NCBI RefSeq assembly: GCF_000759855.1
Contig: NZ_JNAI01000010.1
Span: forward strand, 1 to 64,000
Direction of reading: 5' to 3'
DNA: 64,000 bases
Source of the DNA: Prochlorococcus marinus str. MIT 9107
GTDB lineage: Bacteria > Cyanobacteriota > Cyanobacteriia > PCC-6307 > Cyanobiaceae
Shown: positions 16,975-27,569 of the stretch, one piece after another
Position numbering within the stretch: position 1 is the first letter of the stretch
Layout: each line of letters begins with the position of its first letter
The notes under the pieces: generated by a model
Database searches by the model: none
The model's input: the letters and a program-made list of their open reading frames with translations, nothing else
Told to the model about the DNA's origin: nothing
Program-made: the position numbers and the translations under genes

Positions 16975-17820
16975 ATGCGTAGAAGCTTACGAGATTCAAT
17001 AGTTGGATTTTCTTTATTAGGGGGAATCTTAGTCTTCACATTTTTTTCCTTTTGGCTAAGAGGAGTAAGATTATCTTCAAAAAATTGGCACATCTTTGCT
17101 GAATTTAATAACGCCAGTGGTTTATCAAAAAAATCTCCAGTGACCTATAGAGGCATTTTAGTGGGATCAATAGAAGATATCTTGTTTACGAATCAATCAA
17201 TTAAAGCCAAAATAATTTTAAATAATCCTGAAATTATTCTTACCAGGCCAGCATTTGCAAGGGTGGTAACAAATTCTTTCCTTGGTGGAGATGTGCAAGT
17301 CGCTTTAGAAACTAGTGAAAAAGGAATTCCAGAAAATATAGCAAAACCTACATCCGAAAAATGCGATTCCAAATTAATCATTTGTAAAGGAGATATTATC
17401 ACTGGTAAAAAACTATCAAGTCTTTCAAACATAACAAATAGAATAAGTCAACTTTTAAAGGAATCAAATCAAGAAAACTTAATTGAGAATATAGTTAAAT
17501 CTATTGACCAATTTGATAGAACACAAGAAAATCTTGATGAATTAATTTTTTTATCGAAACAAGAAATACTAAGAGTTGAACCTTTAATAAAAGAAATTAG
17601 GATTGCTGCTAATCATCTGAATAACATTTTATCTACTATTGATGATAAAGAAACCCTTAATGACATTCAATTGACCATTAATGCTGCAAGATCTATCTCC
17701 AGCAAAATAGATGATATGAGTGATGATTTTGAGAAATTAAAGAAAGATAAAGAATTAACTAAATCTATAAGAGATTTAGCTATTGGGCTTTCAAAATTCC
17801 TTAACGAAATTTATCCATAA
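16975..17820 (+). CDS. MCE-family substrate-binding protein of the Mla-like transporter
   Basis: A 281-residue protein with one N-terminal membrane helix (about 9-29) and an MCE/MlaD domain (about 37-115): FAEFNNASGLSKKSPVTYRG, GSIEDI, RPAFARVVTNSFLGGDVQV. A helical, coiled-coil-prone C-terminal tail follows (155-281). It resembles plastid Ycf22/TGD2 and bacterial MlaD, which bind lipid in the periplasm. It starts 5 nt after the ABC ATPase stop. The gene converges on chlD with only 7 bp between the stops. Confidence 0.86.
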   Translation: MRRSLRDSIVGFSLLGGILVFTFFSFWLRGVRLSSKNWHIFAEFNNASGLSKKSPVTYRGILVGSIEDILFTNQSIKAKIILNNPEIILTRPAFARVVTNSFLGGDVQVALETSEKGIPENIAKPTSEKCDSKLIICKGDIITGKKLSSLSNITNRISQLLKESNQENLIENIVKSIDQFDRTQENLDELIFLSKQEILRVEPLIKEIRIAANHLNNILSTIDDKETLNDIQLTINAARSISSKIDDMSDDFEKLKKDKELTKSIRDLAIGLSKFLNEIYP

Positions 17821-17827
17821 GTAATAT

Positions 17828-20002
17828 CTAAAATTCATTTATAGCATTTAAAGCCATAGATGCGATTGCTTTATCTGTAGCCTTTGGCAGTTGGACATAT
17901 TTCCCATTAGCTGCATCTGCTAATTCTTTACCAAAGCCGCTTGCAATAAATTTCCTCTCTGTATCAATTATTAAAAGCTTTATTCCGAGCATTGGATATT
18001 TTGAAGCGATATCAAGGACCTCTTGCTTTAAATTGATATTTTCATTATCTTTTTCTTCAACTTCATTTTGTCCTAGAGATATGCCCAATGGCACATTTCC
18101 TCTCCCATCAGTAATCCCCACAACAATAACCTGTCCTATATCTCCAGTTGAAAGAGCATTTTTTGCTACTTTCGCTGATTGAGTTAGTCCATGAGCCAAA
18201 GGCGATCCCCCACCGCAAGGCATTGTTTCTAGCCTTCTTTTTGCTGCAGTTATAGATCTTGTTGGAGGTAAAAGAACTTCGGCCTGATTACCTCTAAAGG
18301 GAATAAGAGCTACTTCATCTCTATTCTCATAAGCCTCTGTTAAAAGTCTTATTACTGCGCCTTTAGCACTTTGCATTCTGTTAAGAGCCATGGACCCACT
18401 AGCATCAACAAGAAAAATAACTAAAGCACCCGCCTTTTTTTGAAGAAGCTTTGCCCTAAAATCATTTTCTTCAATAATTATTGATTTATCAGGATTCCTT
18501 AATCTTCTTGATTTTTGATAAGGAGCGGCAGCTCGTAGAGTTGCATCTACCGCAATTCTTTTTACTTTACCTCTTGGAATAATAGGTTTTACATATCTTC
18601 CTCTACTATCACTAAAGATCACTGATCTACTTCCACTATTTCCTGCTTTTGCCTTAGCTGATGAAAAAAGTAATAAATCAGGATCAACCATGCACGCTTC
18701 AGGATCTAATATAAATTCTTCGGGTATTTCTGGAGTAGATTCTTCTTCTCCATTAGAATTATCTTCCTCTTGTTCTTGTTCTTGATTATCTTCATTTTCA
18801 TTAGAATCAGGTTCAGAGTCATCATTGTTTGATTGAGGAGGGGGAGGTGGACTCTGATCCTCTGGAGGCGGTGGTTGAATATCATCATCTTCAGGTGGAA
18901 TTTGCATGGCTCTTGGAAGGATAACTAATCTGACTGCGACTTTCAGGTCATCAGAATTTACATTCTCATCTCCTCGAAGAGCCGCATTAGCCCTAGCCAC
19001 TTTTACCGCAAACAATTCAGACCTATGCCCCTCTACACCCCCTCTAAGAGCTTCATTTACTAAATAGGTTATTTGCTCTTTTGTTATCTTCACATCCTTT
19101 AACCATTGCCTTGCCAAAATTAATTGAGTAGATAAATTATCAGACTCCTCAGACCATTCTTCTGAAAATTTAATATTATTTTCCGCATGAGATAAAACAG
19201 ATTTTGTAATTTCAACTCTTTGAGCATTATCAATAGATTGATCTGCGGAAAGTACAATTGCAAAACGATCTAAAACATGATCCCTCAAAGCACCTTCTTG
19301 AGGGTTATAAGTTGCTATTAAAAGTGACTTACAAGGATGAGAGAGACTTAAACCATCTCTTTCAATATTATTTTGCTCTCTTCCTGTAGCTTCAAGGATT
19401 AAATTCACAATTCCTTCATCCAATAAATTTATATCGTCCACATAAAGAACACCTCTATGAGCCTCTGCTAAAATTCCAGCCTGAAAAACTTGTTCCCCCG
19501 TATTTAATGAAGCAGCGACATCAATTGATCCAACAAGTCTATCTTCAGTTATTCCAATAGGTATTTGAATAAATGGTGCCTCTTTTACTTTTTTAGGAAT
19601 TTCTTCAATTTGGTTAAGGTAATCACTCCCAATTGTCTCCTGTAACAATTTATTAGTATTGATATCCCATTCCTCTGGCCTATTTGGATCTAGATTCCTA
19701 CCAATAGGTCTTAATGAAGTAGTACTACTTTTAGTTAACTTTTCCAGGACCGATTCAGTATCTAATACTTCTATAGGAGGGATCAAAGTATGCAAACCTC
19801 TTGCCAATACAGACTTACCAGTACCTCTACCACCAGCAATAATTACGCCGCCTAAACTAGGGTCTACTGCCGCAAGGAGTAAAGATAATTTCAATAAGCT
19901 ATGACCAGTAATTGCTGCCAAAGGAAAAGCCCTAAAAGAGTCCTTTGAGTTCATTAAATCTTTTATTTCTTCTTTATTTTTTAATTCTGAGTTCAAAATC
20001 AC
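17828..20002 (-). CDS. chlD: magnesium chelatase subunit D
   Basis: A 724-residue subunit of the ATP-driven enzyme that inserts Mg2+ into protoporphyrin IX, first committed step of chlorophyll synthesis. Residues 1-340 are an AAA+ domain (Walker A GGRGTGKS at 57-64; Walker [11 protein letters not shown]). Residues about 345-410 are a proline-rich then very acidic linker. The C-terminal third is a von Willebrand A domain with MIDAS DASGSM (533-538) and the later T/D residues. ChlD works with ChlI and ChlH, not seen here. The start lies 37 bp from the divergent folK. Confidence 0.95.
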   Translation of the reverse strand: MILNSELKNKEEIKDLMNSKDSFRAFPLAAITGHSLLKLSLLLAAVDPSLGGVIIAGGRGTGKSVLARGLHTLIPPIEVLDTESVLEKLTKSSTTSLRPIGRNLDPNRPEEWDINTNKLLQETIGSDYLNQIEEIPKKVKEAPFIQIPIGITEDRLVGSIDVAASLNTGEQVFQAGILAEAHRGVLYVDDINLLDEGIVNLILEATGREQNNIERDGLSLSHPCKSLLIATYNPQEGALRDHVLDRFAIVLSADQSIDNAQRVEITKSVLSHAENNIKFSEEWSEESDNLSTQLILARQWLKDVKITKEQITYLVNEALRGGVEGHRSELFAVKVARANAALRGDENVNSDDLKVAVRLVILPRAMQIPPEDDDIQPPPPEDQSPPPPPQSNNDDSEPDSNENEDNQEQEQEEDNSNGEEESTPEIPEEFILDPEACMVDPDLLLFSSAKAKAGNSGSRSVIFSDSRGRYVKPIIPRGKVKRIAVDATLRAAAPYQKSRRLRNPDKSIIIEENDFRAKLLQKKAGALVIFLVDASGSMALNRMQSAKGAVIRLLTEAYENRDEVALIPFRGNQAEVLLPPTRSITAAKRRLETMPCGGGSPLAHGLTQSAKVAKNALSTGDIGQVIVVGITDGRGNVPLGISLGQNEVEEKDNENINLKQEVLDIASKYPMLGIKLLIIDTERKFIASGFGKELADAANGKYVQLPKATDKAIASMALNAINEF

Positions 20003-20039
20003 TTTTAAAAATGCCTGATATAGAATTTATCCAATAACT

Positions 20040-20621
20040 TTGTTTTTTGTAGTGGAATTATCAAATCTTAATATCAAAAATGGACTATGTATATCCCTCG
20101 GAGCAAATATTGATAGTAAATTTGGAAGCCCTTTGGAGTCATTATTAGTTTGCAAACCAAAAGTTGAAGAAATAGTGAAAGAGTGGGGATATCAATCTAT
20201 TACTCAAAAAGAACAAAAAAGAAAATCTAATCCAAATTTTTTATGGTCTTCAATATATGAGACATCACCATATGGAGTTGAAGATAAACAGCCAAATTAC
20301 CTTAATACACTTGTCCTTATTAAGAGTAATTATTTTCCAAAGCCATCAAAAATAAACGCAAAATTGCTCTTAAAAAAGCTAAAAAAACTAGAGATTATTT
20401 TTGGACGAATAAAGACTCCAAAGGGGAAGAAATGGCTATCAAGATGTCTTGATTTAGATATTCTATGGTGGGAAGATTTTCATACATTTGATAAGCAATT
20501 AATATTGCCTCACCCCAGATTTATGAATCGTAATTTTGTTATTACTCCACTTTCTGAGATTTTAAGTAGAAGCCAAAAAATAAAAAAAATTGATGAGCCA
20601 AGATGGTCTATTAGTCAATAG
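20040..20621 (+). CDS. folK: 6-hydroxymethyl-7,8-dihydropterin pyrophosphokinase
   Basis: A 193-residue HPPK family enzyme of folate synthesis, transferring pyrophosphate from ATP to hydroxymethyl-dihydropterin. The start ISLGANI, ETSPYGV with PNYLNTLV, then WLSRCLDLDILWW (metal-binding Asp-x-Asp) and LILPHPRFMNRNFVITPL are the family hallmarks. TTG 20040 is used here; GTG 20052 in the same frame is an equally good start and removes four residues. The gene diverges from chlD. Its 3' end may overlap the next gene if that starts early. Confidence 0.9.
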   Translation: MFFVVELSNLNIKNGLCISLGANIDSKFGSPLESLLVCKPKVEEIVKEWGYQSITQKEQKRKSNPNFLWSSIYETSPYGVEDKQPNYLNTLVLIKSNYFPKPSKINAKLLLKKLKKLEIIFGRIKTPKGKKWLSRCLDLDILWWEDFHTFDKQLILPHPRFMNRNFVITPLSEILSRSQKIKKIDEPRWSISQ

Positions 20622-20664
20622 ACAAATCGCAAAAATAACTGTTAAGGTAATTTTATTTAAAATT

Positions 20665-21228
20665 ATGTTTAATAAAAATTTCATAAAAAGATCTATTTTC
20701 ATAGAAAAAATATCTGAATTGAAGTCAAAAAAATTTAGTTTTGAAATCAATAGAATCCAACTTCCAAATGGGCATGAAGGGGAATATGGATATATAAAGC
20801 ATCCTGGGGCTGCTTTAGCTGTACCAATAACAAAAGACAATAAAGTTATAATTCTTCGGCAATATAGATTTGCTGTTTCTAGATATTTATTAGAATTTCC
20901 AGCAGGAACATTAGAAATAGGTGAAACACCTATTAATTCAATTAAAAGAGAAATTCAAGAAGAGACTGGATTTAGTGCAGATAAATGGAATGAATTAGGA
21001 ACTCTTGTCCCAGCTCCTGGCTATGCAGATGAAAAAATCTATTTATTTTTAGCGCGCGATTTAAGCAAACTAAAGTCCGAGGTTAAAGGAGATTTAGATG
21101 AAGATATAGAAGTACTTATTTTGGATCCCAACAAACTAGATGATCTCATTGCTAGTGGAGATGAAATTCTTGACGCAAAAACTGTGACTGCTTGGTTTAG
21201 AGCGAAACAATTTTTAGATAAATTATGA
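20665..21228 (+). CDS. Nudix hydrolase, ADP-ribose pyrophosphatase type
   Basis: A 187-residue protein from ATG 20665. The Nudix box is complete (GTLEIGETP followed by REIQEETGF), with the extra N-terminal beta structure (GHEGEYGYIKHPGAALAVPI) and the LILREYRF-like ILRQYRF of ADP-ribose/sugar-nucleotide hydrolases. An in-frame ATG at 20590 would add 25 residues and overlap folK by 32 bp, but that stretch looks unlike protein. The stop overlaps the photolyase start (ATGA). Substrate probably ADP-ribose or a related dinucleotide, not proven. Confidence 0.85.
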   Translation: MFNKNFIKRSIFIEKISELKSKKFSFEINRIQLPNGHEGEYGYIKHPGAALAVPITKDNKVIILRQYRFAVSRYLLEFPAGTLEIGETPINSIKREIQEETGFSADKWNELGTLVPAPGYADEKIYLFLARDLSKLKSEVKGDLDEDIEVLILDPNKLDDLIASGDEILDAKTVTAWFRAKQFLDKL

Positions 21229-22661
21229 ATAACCCTAGAATACTTTTCTGGCATAGAAAAGATCTAAGAATCATTGATAATCAAGCTTTAAAAAAAGCAT
21301 TTTCATTATCAAATGCTATCACCTCAACATATATATTGGATAAAAATTATTCCTTTGATTTCAATGCGAATTCAAGAGCTTGGTTTCTAGGAAAAACACT
21401 TCAAGAATTAGGAAATAATTGGAAAAAAATGGGCAGCAGGCTTTTAATAGGAGAGGGAGATCCAGTATTAATAATTCCTGAATTAGCAAAAACAATAGAT
21501 GCTAAATTTGTTGCTTGGAATAAATCAATTGAACCTTATGAGATTAATCGAGATTTACAAATAAAAAAAATTTTAAAAGAAATAAAAATTCAAGTTATTG
21601 AATCTTGGGATCATTTATTAATAGAGCCTTCGAAAATATTTTCAGGAAATAATAAACCTTATTCTGTTTATGGTCCATTTTATAAAAACCTTAAATCAAA
21701 AATGAATTTATTAGGTTCATATGAACAAGATAAACAAAATTTAATTTTTAAAGATATGGATAATAAATTTCAAGAAAATCAGAAAATAAAATCATCTGAT
21801 TTGGTACTGGAGAAATTTCTTAAAAATATCAAATTTTCTGGAGCTAAAATTTGTCCCTGCAGACCTGGTGAAAAGGGTGCAGAAACTTTATTAAGAGAGT
21901 TTATTAACAAAAAAAAAATTTTTTCTTATAATTCTGCAAGAGATTTTCCTTCATATAATGGAACATCTTTTTTAAGTGCATCTCTAAGATTCGGGACCAT
22001 CAGCATTAGAAAAGTTTGGAACGCAACATTAAATTTAAATTCAAGTTTTGAAAGTCATAAAAACTATTTATCAATTGAAACTTGGCAAAAAGAACTTGTT
22101 TGGCGGGAATTTTATCAACATTGCTTATTTCATTTCCCAGAACTAGAGAGGGGTCCATATAGAAAAAAATGGGATCAATTTCCGTGGCAAAATAATAATG
22201 AATGGTTTCAGCTTTGGAGCAACGGCGAAACTGGTGTACCTATAGTTGATGCTGCAATGCGTCAACTAAATAGTACTGGCTGGATGCATAACAGATGTCG
22301 GATGATAGTCGCTTCATTTCTTGTAAAAGATCTGATTTGCAATTGGCAAATGGGTGAGAAAAAATTTATGGATATATTAGTTGATGGAGACTTAGCCGCA
22401 AATAATGGGGGATGGCAGTGGAGCGCAAGTAGCGGCATGGATCCAAAACCACTGAGAATTTTTAATCCATATACCCAAGCAAGCAAATTTGATCCAATTT
22501 GTGAATATATAAAAGCTTGGATTCCTGAATTATCTAAATTGTCAAATTCAGATCTATTAAATGGGGAAATATCTAATTTAGAAAAAAATAATTATGCAAG
22601 ACCTATCGTTAATCACAATATGCAACAAAGATTATTTAAATCACTTTATGCTGAAATTTAA
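21225..22661 (+). CDS. phr: deoxyribodipyrimidine photo-lyase (class I CPD type)
   Basis: A 478-residue cryptochrome/photolyase family protein. The N-terminal antenna domain starts ILFWHRKDLRIIDN. The FAD domain has TSFLSASLRFGTIS, WQKELVWREFYQH, GETGVPIVDAAMRQLNSTG, MHNRCRMIVASFLVKDL and ANNGGWQWSASSGMDPKPLRIFNP, where the Trp-rich and FAD-binding residues lie. It repairs UV-induced cyclobutane dimers with blue light, important for a surface-ocean phototroph. The start is coupled to the Nudix stop. It converges on the aminotransferase gene with a 4-bp overlap. A cryptochrome function is possible but less likely. Confidence 0.92.
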   Translation: MNNPRILFWHRKDLRIIDNQALKKAFSLSNAITSTYILDKNYSFDFNANSRAWFLGKTLQELGNNWKKMGSRLLIGEGDPVLIIPELAKTIDAKFVAWNKSIEPYEINRDLQIKKILKEIKIQVIESWDHLLIEPSKIFSGNNKPYSVYGPFYKNLKSKMNLLGSYEQDKQNLIFKDMDNKFQENQKIKSSDLVLEKFLKNIKFSGAKICPCRPGEKGAETLLREFINKKKIFSYNSARDFPSYNGTSFLSASLRFGTISIRKVWNATLNLNSSFESHKNYLSIETWQKELVWREFYQHCLFHFPELERGPYRKKWDQFPWQNNNEWFQLWSNGETGVPIVDAAMRQLNSTGWMHNRCRMIVASFLVKDLICNWQMGEKKFMDILVDGDLAANNGGWQWSASSGMDPKPLRIFNPYTQASKFDPICEYIKAWIPELSKLSNSDLLNGEISNLEKNNYARPIVNHNMQQRLFKSLYAEI

Positions 22662-23851
22662 ATTTCCTCTATACATTTTTTTAAAACTTTATTTAAATTA
22701 TTCGCCACATAAACTTGTTCTTCATAAGAAATTTCAGGAAACATTGGAAGACTAATAACTTCTGTACAAATTCTCTCTGTATTTATCAGTTTTGTTCTAG
22801 AAAAATTTTTATATTTGTATGCTAATTGTGCATGAATTGGAATTGGATAATAAATAATTGAGTTAATACCTTTTTCATAAAGTTGTTGCTTTACCAAATT
22901 CCTTAACGAATAATATTTTTTACAATCAGTATCAAATAAATTTGAAAAATCTTCATTTAAAAAATATTTTTCATTTCTCAATTTAATGACGAATTGATTC
23001 CAAGAATGAAAGGTTGCATCAGAACTAATTTTAGGAAAACTAATAAATGAATTTTTTTCTAATAAATCAAAGTAATTATTAGCTATTTTTTGGCGATTAT
23101 TAATCCACTTTGAAATATATTTAATTTTAATATTTAATATGGCAGCTTGAACAGTATCAAGTCTGCTGTTATATCCAATTTGAGTATGGTGATATCTAAT
23201 TGGACTTCCATGAACAGCTAGTTCTCTAATTTTGGAGGCAATCTTCTCATCTGATGTTGTGACTGCTCCAGCATCTCCAGCAGCGCCTAAATTCTTTGTA
23301 GGGAAAAAGCTAAAACAACCTATGTCACCGATACTGCCAACATTAGAATTTTCCCACATTGTGCATGTTGCCTGAGCACAATCTTCGATTACTTTTAAGT
23401 CATATTTGTGAGCCAATGATTTTATTAATGTCATATTTACTGCATTTCCAAACAGATGAACTGGCATAATTGCCTTGGTATTGGAATTTATTTCTCGTTC
23501 TATTAGTTCAGTATTAATAAGATAAGTTTCCGGATCTATATCTACCAAAATTGGATTAGCACCAACTGCACTAATAGCCTCTGCAGTTGCAAAAAAGCTA
23601 AAAGATGAGGTAATAACTTCATCCCCCTCACCAATATCTAATGCACGTAAAGCAAGCACTAAAGCATCAGTTCCACTGTTACATCCAATAGTATTATCGA
23701 CGCCAATCAAATTAGAGAAATTTTCCTCAAATTTGTTTATCTCTTTTCCTCCAATATATTGGCCCCCTTTTAAAACTTTAAAAACCTCACGCTCTATTTC
23801 AGAGCCAATTTCTTGGTACTGCCTATTTAGAGTAAATGGAGGTATCTGCAT
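22658..23851 (-). CDS. DegT/DnrJ/EryC1/StrS sugar aminotransferase
   Basis: A 397-residue PLP enzyme of the sugar aminotransferase family that makes amino-sugars for cell-surface polysaccharides. Visible elements: CNSGTDALVLALRALDIGEGDEV, SFFATAEAI, HLFG, EDCAQA, and the PLP lysine in SFFPTKNLGAAGDAGAV, then YNSRLDTVQAAIL. The nucleotide-sugar substrate cannot be told from sequence. It stands apart from other polysaccharide genes, so it may serve lipopolysaccharide or another surface glycan. The stop overlaps the photolyase stop. Confidence 0.9.
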   Translation of the reverse strand: MQIPPFTLNRQYQEIGSEIEREVFKVLKGGQYIGGKEINKFEENFSNLIGVDNTIGCNSGTDALVLALRALDIGEGDEVITSSFSFFATAEAISAVGANPILVDIDPETYLINTELIEREINSNTKAIMPVHLFGNAVNMTLIKSLAHKYDLKVIEDCAQATCTMWENSNVGSIGDIGCFSFFPTKNLGAAGDAGAVTTSDEKIASKIRELAVHGSPIRYHHTQIGYNSRLDTVQAAILNIKIKYISKWINNRQKIANNYFDLLEKNSFISFPKISSDATFHSWNQFVIKLRNEKYFLNEDFSNLFDTDCKKYYSLRNLVKQQLYEKGINSIIYYPIPIHAQLAYKYKNFSRTKLINTERICTEVISLPMFPEISYEEQVYVANNLNKVLKKCIEEI

Positions 23852-23903
23852 ATTAAATATATTAAACCCTTAAACATATTTCTATGGGTAAAAATATATT
23901 AAT

Positions 23904-24497
23904 TCATTGAAACCAACTAGGTTCTTTGCCAGGGGTCCATTTAATATTGCACCCTAAAGATGGAATCTGATTTGAAGGATAAGAATTATCTTGATTCAAA
24001 TCTCTTACAGCGGAGCGCAAATCTTCGCCAGATATAGAGATATCATTACCTGGTCTACTATCATCTAATTGGCCGTGATAATACAATGAAAAAATACCTT
24101 CTCCACCATTAGAAAAAAGATAAAAATCTGGGGTGCAAGCCGCTTTTAACGCCTTAGCAAAGTTTTGATTTTGATCATATAAATAAGGAAAACTCCATCC
24201 TTGTAATTGTGCTTGTAATTTCAAATTTGCAGGAGAATCTGAGGGATGAGTGATAATATCATTACTAGAGATTGCAACTGTTTGAACAGTCTTCTCAATT
24301 TCTTTACTTAAGGTGTAAATTTGATTTTCAATATATTTAACAAATGGGCAATGGGCACAAATAAACATTAAAAGTAAATGCCTATTATCTAGATTTTGAG
24401 AATTAAAATATTCATTATTTGAAGAATTAGCATTTAACATTTCGAAAGTAGGCAATTGAAAACCTAATTCAATTACCATAGAATTTGTTCTGACCAT
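23904..24497 (-). CDS. thioredoxin-like redoxin with CAHC site
   Basis: A 197-residue AhpC/TSA-TlpA-like protein. The active-site stretch is MFICAHCPFVKY, with Cys47 and Cys50, followed by the usual AISSNDI and the cis-Pro region with TPDFYLF. It belongs to the cyanobacterial thioredoxin-like proteins often annotated thiol-disulfide interchange or redoxin. No signal peptide is seen, so a cytoplasmic redox role is expected. It lies upstream of the aminotransferase gene on the same strand and diverges from fabI. Confidence 0.8.
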   Translation of the reverse strand: MVRTNSMVIELGFQLPTFEMLNANSSNNEYFNSQNLDNRHLLLMFICAHCPFVKYIENQIYTLSKEIEKTVQTVAISSNDIITHPSDSPANLKLQAQLQGWSFPYLYDQNQNFAKALKAACTPDFYLFSNGGEGIFSLYYHGQLDDSRPGNDISISGEDLRSAVRDLNQDNSYPSNQIPSLGCNIKWTPGKEPSWFQ

Positions 24498-24601
24498 GAT
24501 TAAAATAAATTTCTCTTATATTTGAAAATTATTGTATATTTTGCAGTAATCCGTAAAGATAGGTACTTTTATATAGGAGAATATTAGAAATAATAAACAA
24601 A

Positions 24602-25384
24602 ATGCTTCTAAATCTAACTGGCAAAAAAATTCTCGTTACAGGAATTGCCAACAATCGTTCAATAGCATGGGGTATCGCTCAACAACTTTCAAAAGCTGGT
24701 GCAGAACTAGGAATCACATATTTGCCTGATGATAAGGGAAGATTCGAATCTAAAGTTAAAGAACTGACTAAACCATTAAACCCATCGTTATTTTTACCTC
24801 TTGATGTTCAAAATCCATCTCAAATAAAAGAAATCTTTGAAAATATTAAAAACAATTGGGGAGAAATTGACGGATTAGTTCACTGCTTGGCATTTGCAGG
24901 TCGTGACGAATTGATTGGAGATTATAGTGCTACCTCATCAGAAGGTTTTGATAGAGCTCTTAATATAAGTGCATATTCATTAGCGCCTCTATGTAAAGCA
25001 GCGAAACCACTTTTTAGTGATGGTGCTGGAGTTGTCTCTTTAACTTATCTAGGATCAGAAAGAGCAATTCCTAATTACAACGTAATGGGTGTTGCAAAAG
25101 CAGCATTAGAAGCTTCAGTGAGATATCTTTCTGCAGAACTTGGACCCGAAAAACAAGTCAGAGTTAATGCAATAAGTGCAGGACCAATAAGAACACTTGC
25201 GAGTTCTGCTATAGGTGGCATTTTAGATATGATTCACAATGTTGAAGAAAAGGCTCCTTTGCGAAGAACAGTCACTCAAACAGAAGTAGGTAATACTGCT
25301 GCTTTTTTATTAAGTGATCTCTCCAGCGGCATCTCGGGCCAAACAATTTATGTTGATGCGGGTTACTGCATTAATGGAATGTAA
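24602..25384 (+). CDS. fabI: enoyl-[acyl-carrier-protein] reductase (NADH)
   Basis: A 260-residue short-chain dehydrogenase-type enzyme for the last reduction of fatty-acid elongation. Cofactor-binding [14 protein letters not shown] at the start, LVHCLAFAG, and the catalytic Tyr-x6-Lys in [14 protein letters not shown], with GPIRTLAS in the substrate loop, identify FabI rather than other SDRs. Length is typical. hisB begins 20 nt after the stop on the same strand; the two may be co-transcribed although their pathways are unrelated. Confidence 0.95.
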   Translation: MLLNLTGKKILVTGIANNRSIAWGIAQQLSKAGAELGITYLPDDKGRFESKVKELTKPLNPSLFLPLDVQNPSQIKEIFENIKNNWGEIDGLVHCLAFAGRDELIGDYSATSSEGFDRALNISAYSLAPLCKAAKPLFSDGAGVVSLTYLGSERAIPNYNVMGVAKAALEASVRYLSAELGPEKQVRVNAISAGPIRTLASSAIGGILDMIHNVEEKAPLRRTVTQTEVGNTAAFLLSDLSSGISGQTIYVDAGYCINGM

Positions 25385-25404
25385 ACAAAGTTTTTTGCAT
25401 AAAA

Positions 25405-26010
25405 ATGTCAACTCTAAGGCAATCTGAAATAAAAAGAAAAACGAATGAAACAGATATTTCTGTATTTATAAACTTAGATGGGGATGGGATTTCCGACATT
25501 GATACTGGGGTACCATTCTTAGATCATATGCTTCACCAAATATCGAGTCATGGTTTATTCGATTTAAAAATAAAAGCAATTGGAGATACCCATATTGATG
25601 ATCATCATACAAATGAAGATGTCGGCATTGCATTAGGCAAAGCATTTTCAAAAGCCTTGGGAGAAAGAAAAGGGATAAGCAGATTTGGACATTTCTTTGC
25701 CCCTTTAGATGAAGCATTAGTTCAAGTCACTCTGGACTGTTCTGGCAGACCACATCTATCTTATGATCTTCAACTAAAAGCTCCTAGCATAGGAAATTAT
25801 GATACTGAACTAGTAAGAGAGTTTTTTATTGCCTTCGTAAATAACAGCGGTATTACTCTCCATATTAATCAAATAAGAGGTAGTAATTCGCATCATATAG
25901 TTGAGGCTTGCTTTAAAGCTTTTTCAAGAGCAATGAGAATGGCTTCTGAAATAGATCTAAGAAGATCTAATTCAGTTCCAAGCAGTAAAGGAATGCTAGA
26001 AAATCAATAA
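25405..26010 (+). CDS. hisB: imidazoleglycerol-phosphate dehydratase
   Basis: A 201-residue monofunctional HisB for step six of histidine synthesis. Metal-binding motifs are clear: [35 protein letters not shown], and the C-terminal [18 protein letters not shown] with duplicated His-His. No phosphatase domain is attached, as normal for cyanobacteria. It follows fabI closely and precedes a carotenoid oxygenase on the same strand by 33 nt. Confidence 0.96.
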   Translation: MSTLRQSEIKRKTNETDISVFINLDGDGISDIDTGVPFLDHMLHQISSHGLFDLKIKAIGDTHIDDHHTNEDVGIALGKAFSKALGERKGISRFGHFFAPLDEALVQVTLDCSGRPHLSYDLQLKAPSIGNYDTELVREFFIAFVNNSGITLHINQIRGSNSHHIVEACFKAFSRAMRMASEIDLRRSNSVPSSKGMLENQ

Positions 26011-26043
26011 AATAGGAATTTTTTCGAATAAGCCACAATTAAG

Positions 26044-27567
26044 TTGATTTTTGGCGAAAATGATTATAGTAATCATTTAATTGTGACAAATTTACAAGAT
26101 AAAAAAATTAATAAAATTCAAAGTTTTAATAAGGAAGATTGGTCTAGTGCTTATAAAAATGTAGAAAAAGAGTTAACAAAGGTACCGCTAACAATTAGCA
26201 AAGGTGAGAATATTAAAGATTTAAATGGAACTTTATTAAGGAATGGTCCTGGGATATTAGAGAGAGGTGGACAATGGGTTCACCATCCATTTGATGGAGA
26301 TGGGATGATCACATCCATAAAATTCGAGAATGGTCAGCCATTTTTGACCAATAGATTTGTAAAAACAAAAGGTTATTTGGAAGAAGAAAAAATAAATAAA
26401 TTTATTTACAGAGGTGTTTTTGGGACTCAAAAAAATGGAGGTATTTTAAAAAATGCTTTAGACCTAAAATTTAAAAATATAGCTAATACTCATGTTGTTA
26501 AATTAGGGAATGAAGTTCTTGCATTATGGGAAGCAGCTGGACCACATGCATTAGATCCTGAAAGCCTTGACACTATTGGTTTAACAACATTAAAGGGGGT
26601 ACTAAAGCCTAACGAAGCATTCAGTGCTCACCCCAAGATAGACCTAAACTCAAATGCATCTTCAGAACTCTTAGTCACTTTTGGAGTTCAAACCGGGCCA
26701 AAAAGTACCATTAGATTAATGGAATTTAATAATGCCGGTGAAAATGCTGGTGAGCTCTTAATAGATAGAAAAGATACTTTTAATGGGTTTGCATTCCTTC
26801 ATGATTTCGCAATTACCCCTAATTGGGCAATATTCTTACAAAATGCTATCGACTTCAACCCTCTTCCATTTTTGATGGGTCAAAAAGGGGCGGCTCAATG
26901 TTTAAAATCGAATCCAAATAAGAAAGCAAAGTTTTTTATCATACCTAGAGAAAGTGGATTGTTTAAAGGTCAACCACCATTAGTAATCGATGCTCCGGAG
27001 GGTTTTGTTTTTCATCATGTAAATGCATATGAAAAAGATTCCGAAATAATATTAGATAGTATTTTTTATGATGATTTTCCATCAGTTGGTCCAGATGAGA
27101 ACTTTAGGGATATTGACTTTAATAAATATCCAGAAGGAAAACTAAAAAGATCAACTATTGACCTAAAGAAAAAAACTAGTGCACTTGAAACTATAAGTAA
27201 ACAATGTTGTGAATTTGCCGTTGTTAATCCAAGAAATTTAGGATTAACGGCAACTTTTAGTTGGATGGCAAGCACATCTCAAAAGCTTGGGAACGGTCCA
27301 CTTCAAGCAATAAAAAAAATAAATTTAATTTCAAAGGAAGAGATTTATTGGTCAGCAGGTCCAAGTGGATTTGTAAGTGAACCAATTATGATTCCATCAG
27401 AAATTTCTTCTAAAGAAGATGAAGGATTTTTATTTATACTTTTATGGAATGGAGAACGAAGAGGAAGCGATTTAGTGATTTTAGACGCAAAAGACTTAAA
27501 AGAATTAGCAGTTTATGAATTACCCATTTCAATTCCTCATGGCCTTCATGGATCTTGGGTTAATTAA
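26044..27567 (+). CDS. carotenoid oxygenase (RPE65/CCD family)
   Basis: A 507-residue non-haem iron carotenoid cleavage oxygenase. Family elements: LNGTLLRNGPGILERGG, HPFDGDGMI, the AHPKID and FLHDFAIT segments and FHHVNAYE, supplying the metal-binding histidines, with a final HGLHGSW. These enzymes split carotenoids or apocarotenals, giving retinal or ionone-like products; which carotenoid is used cannot be read here. The start is TTG at 26044, 33 nt after hisB. It converges on the ITPase gene with a 2-bp gap. Confidence 0.92.
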   Translation: MIFGENDYSNHLIVTNLQDKKINKIQSFNKEDWSSAYKNVEKELTKVPLTISKGENIKDLNGTLLRNGPGILERGGQWVHHPFDGDGMITSIKFENGQPFLTNRFVKTKGYLEEEKINKFIYRGVFGTQKNGGILKNALDLKFKNIANTHVVKLGNEVLALWEAAGPHALDPESLDTIGLTTLKGVLKPNEAFSAHPKIDLNSNASSELLVTFGVQTGPKSTIRLMEFNNAGENAGELLIDRKDTFNGFAFLHDFAITPNWAIFLQNAIDFNPLPFLMGQKGAAQCLKSNPNKKAKFFIIPRESGLFKGQPPLVIDAPEGFVFHHVNAYEKDSEIILDSIFYDDFPSVGPDENFRDIDFNKYPEGKLKRSTIDLKKKTSALETISKQCCEFAVVNPRNLGLTATFSWMASTSQKLGNGPLQAIKKINLISKEEIYWSAGPSGFVSEPIMIPSEISSKEDEGFLFILLWNGERRGSDLVILDAKDLKELAVYELPISIPHGLHGSWVN

Positions 27568-27569
27568 AT

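Noticed and set aside
20590-20664. Longer start for the Nudix gene
   Set aside because: The added 25 residues do not look like the family, overlap folK and have no ribosome binding site; still not excluded.
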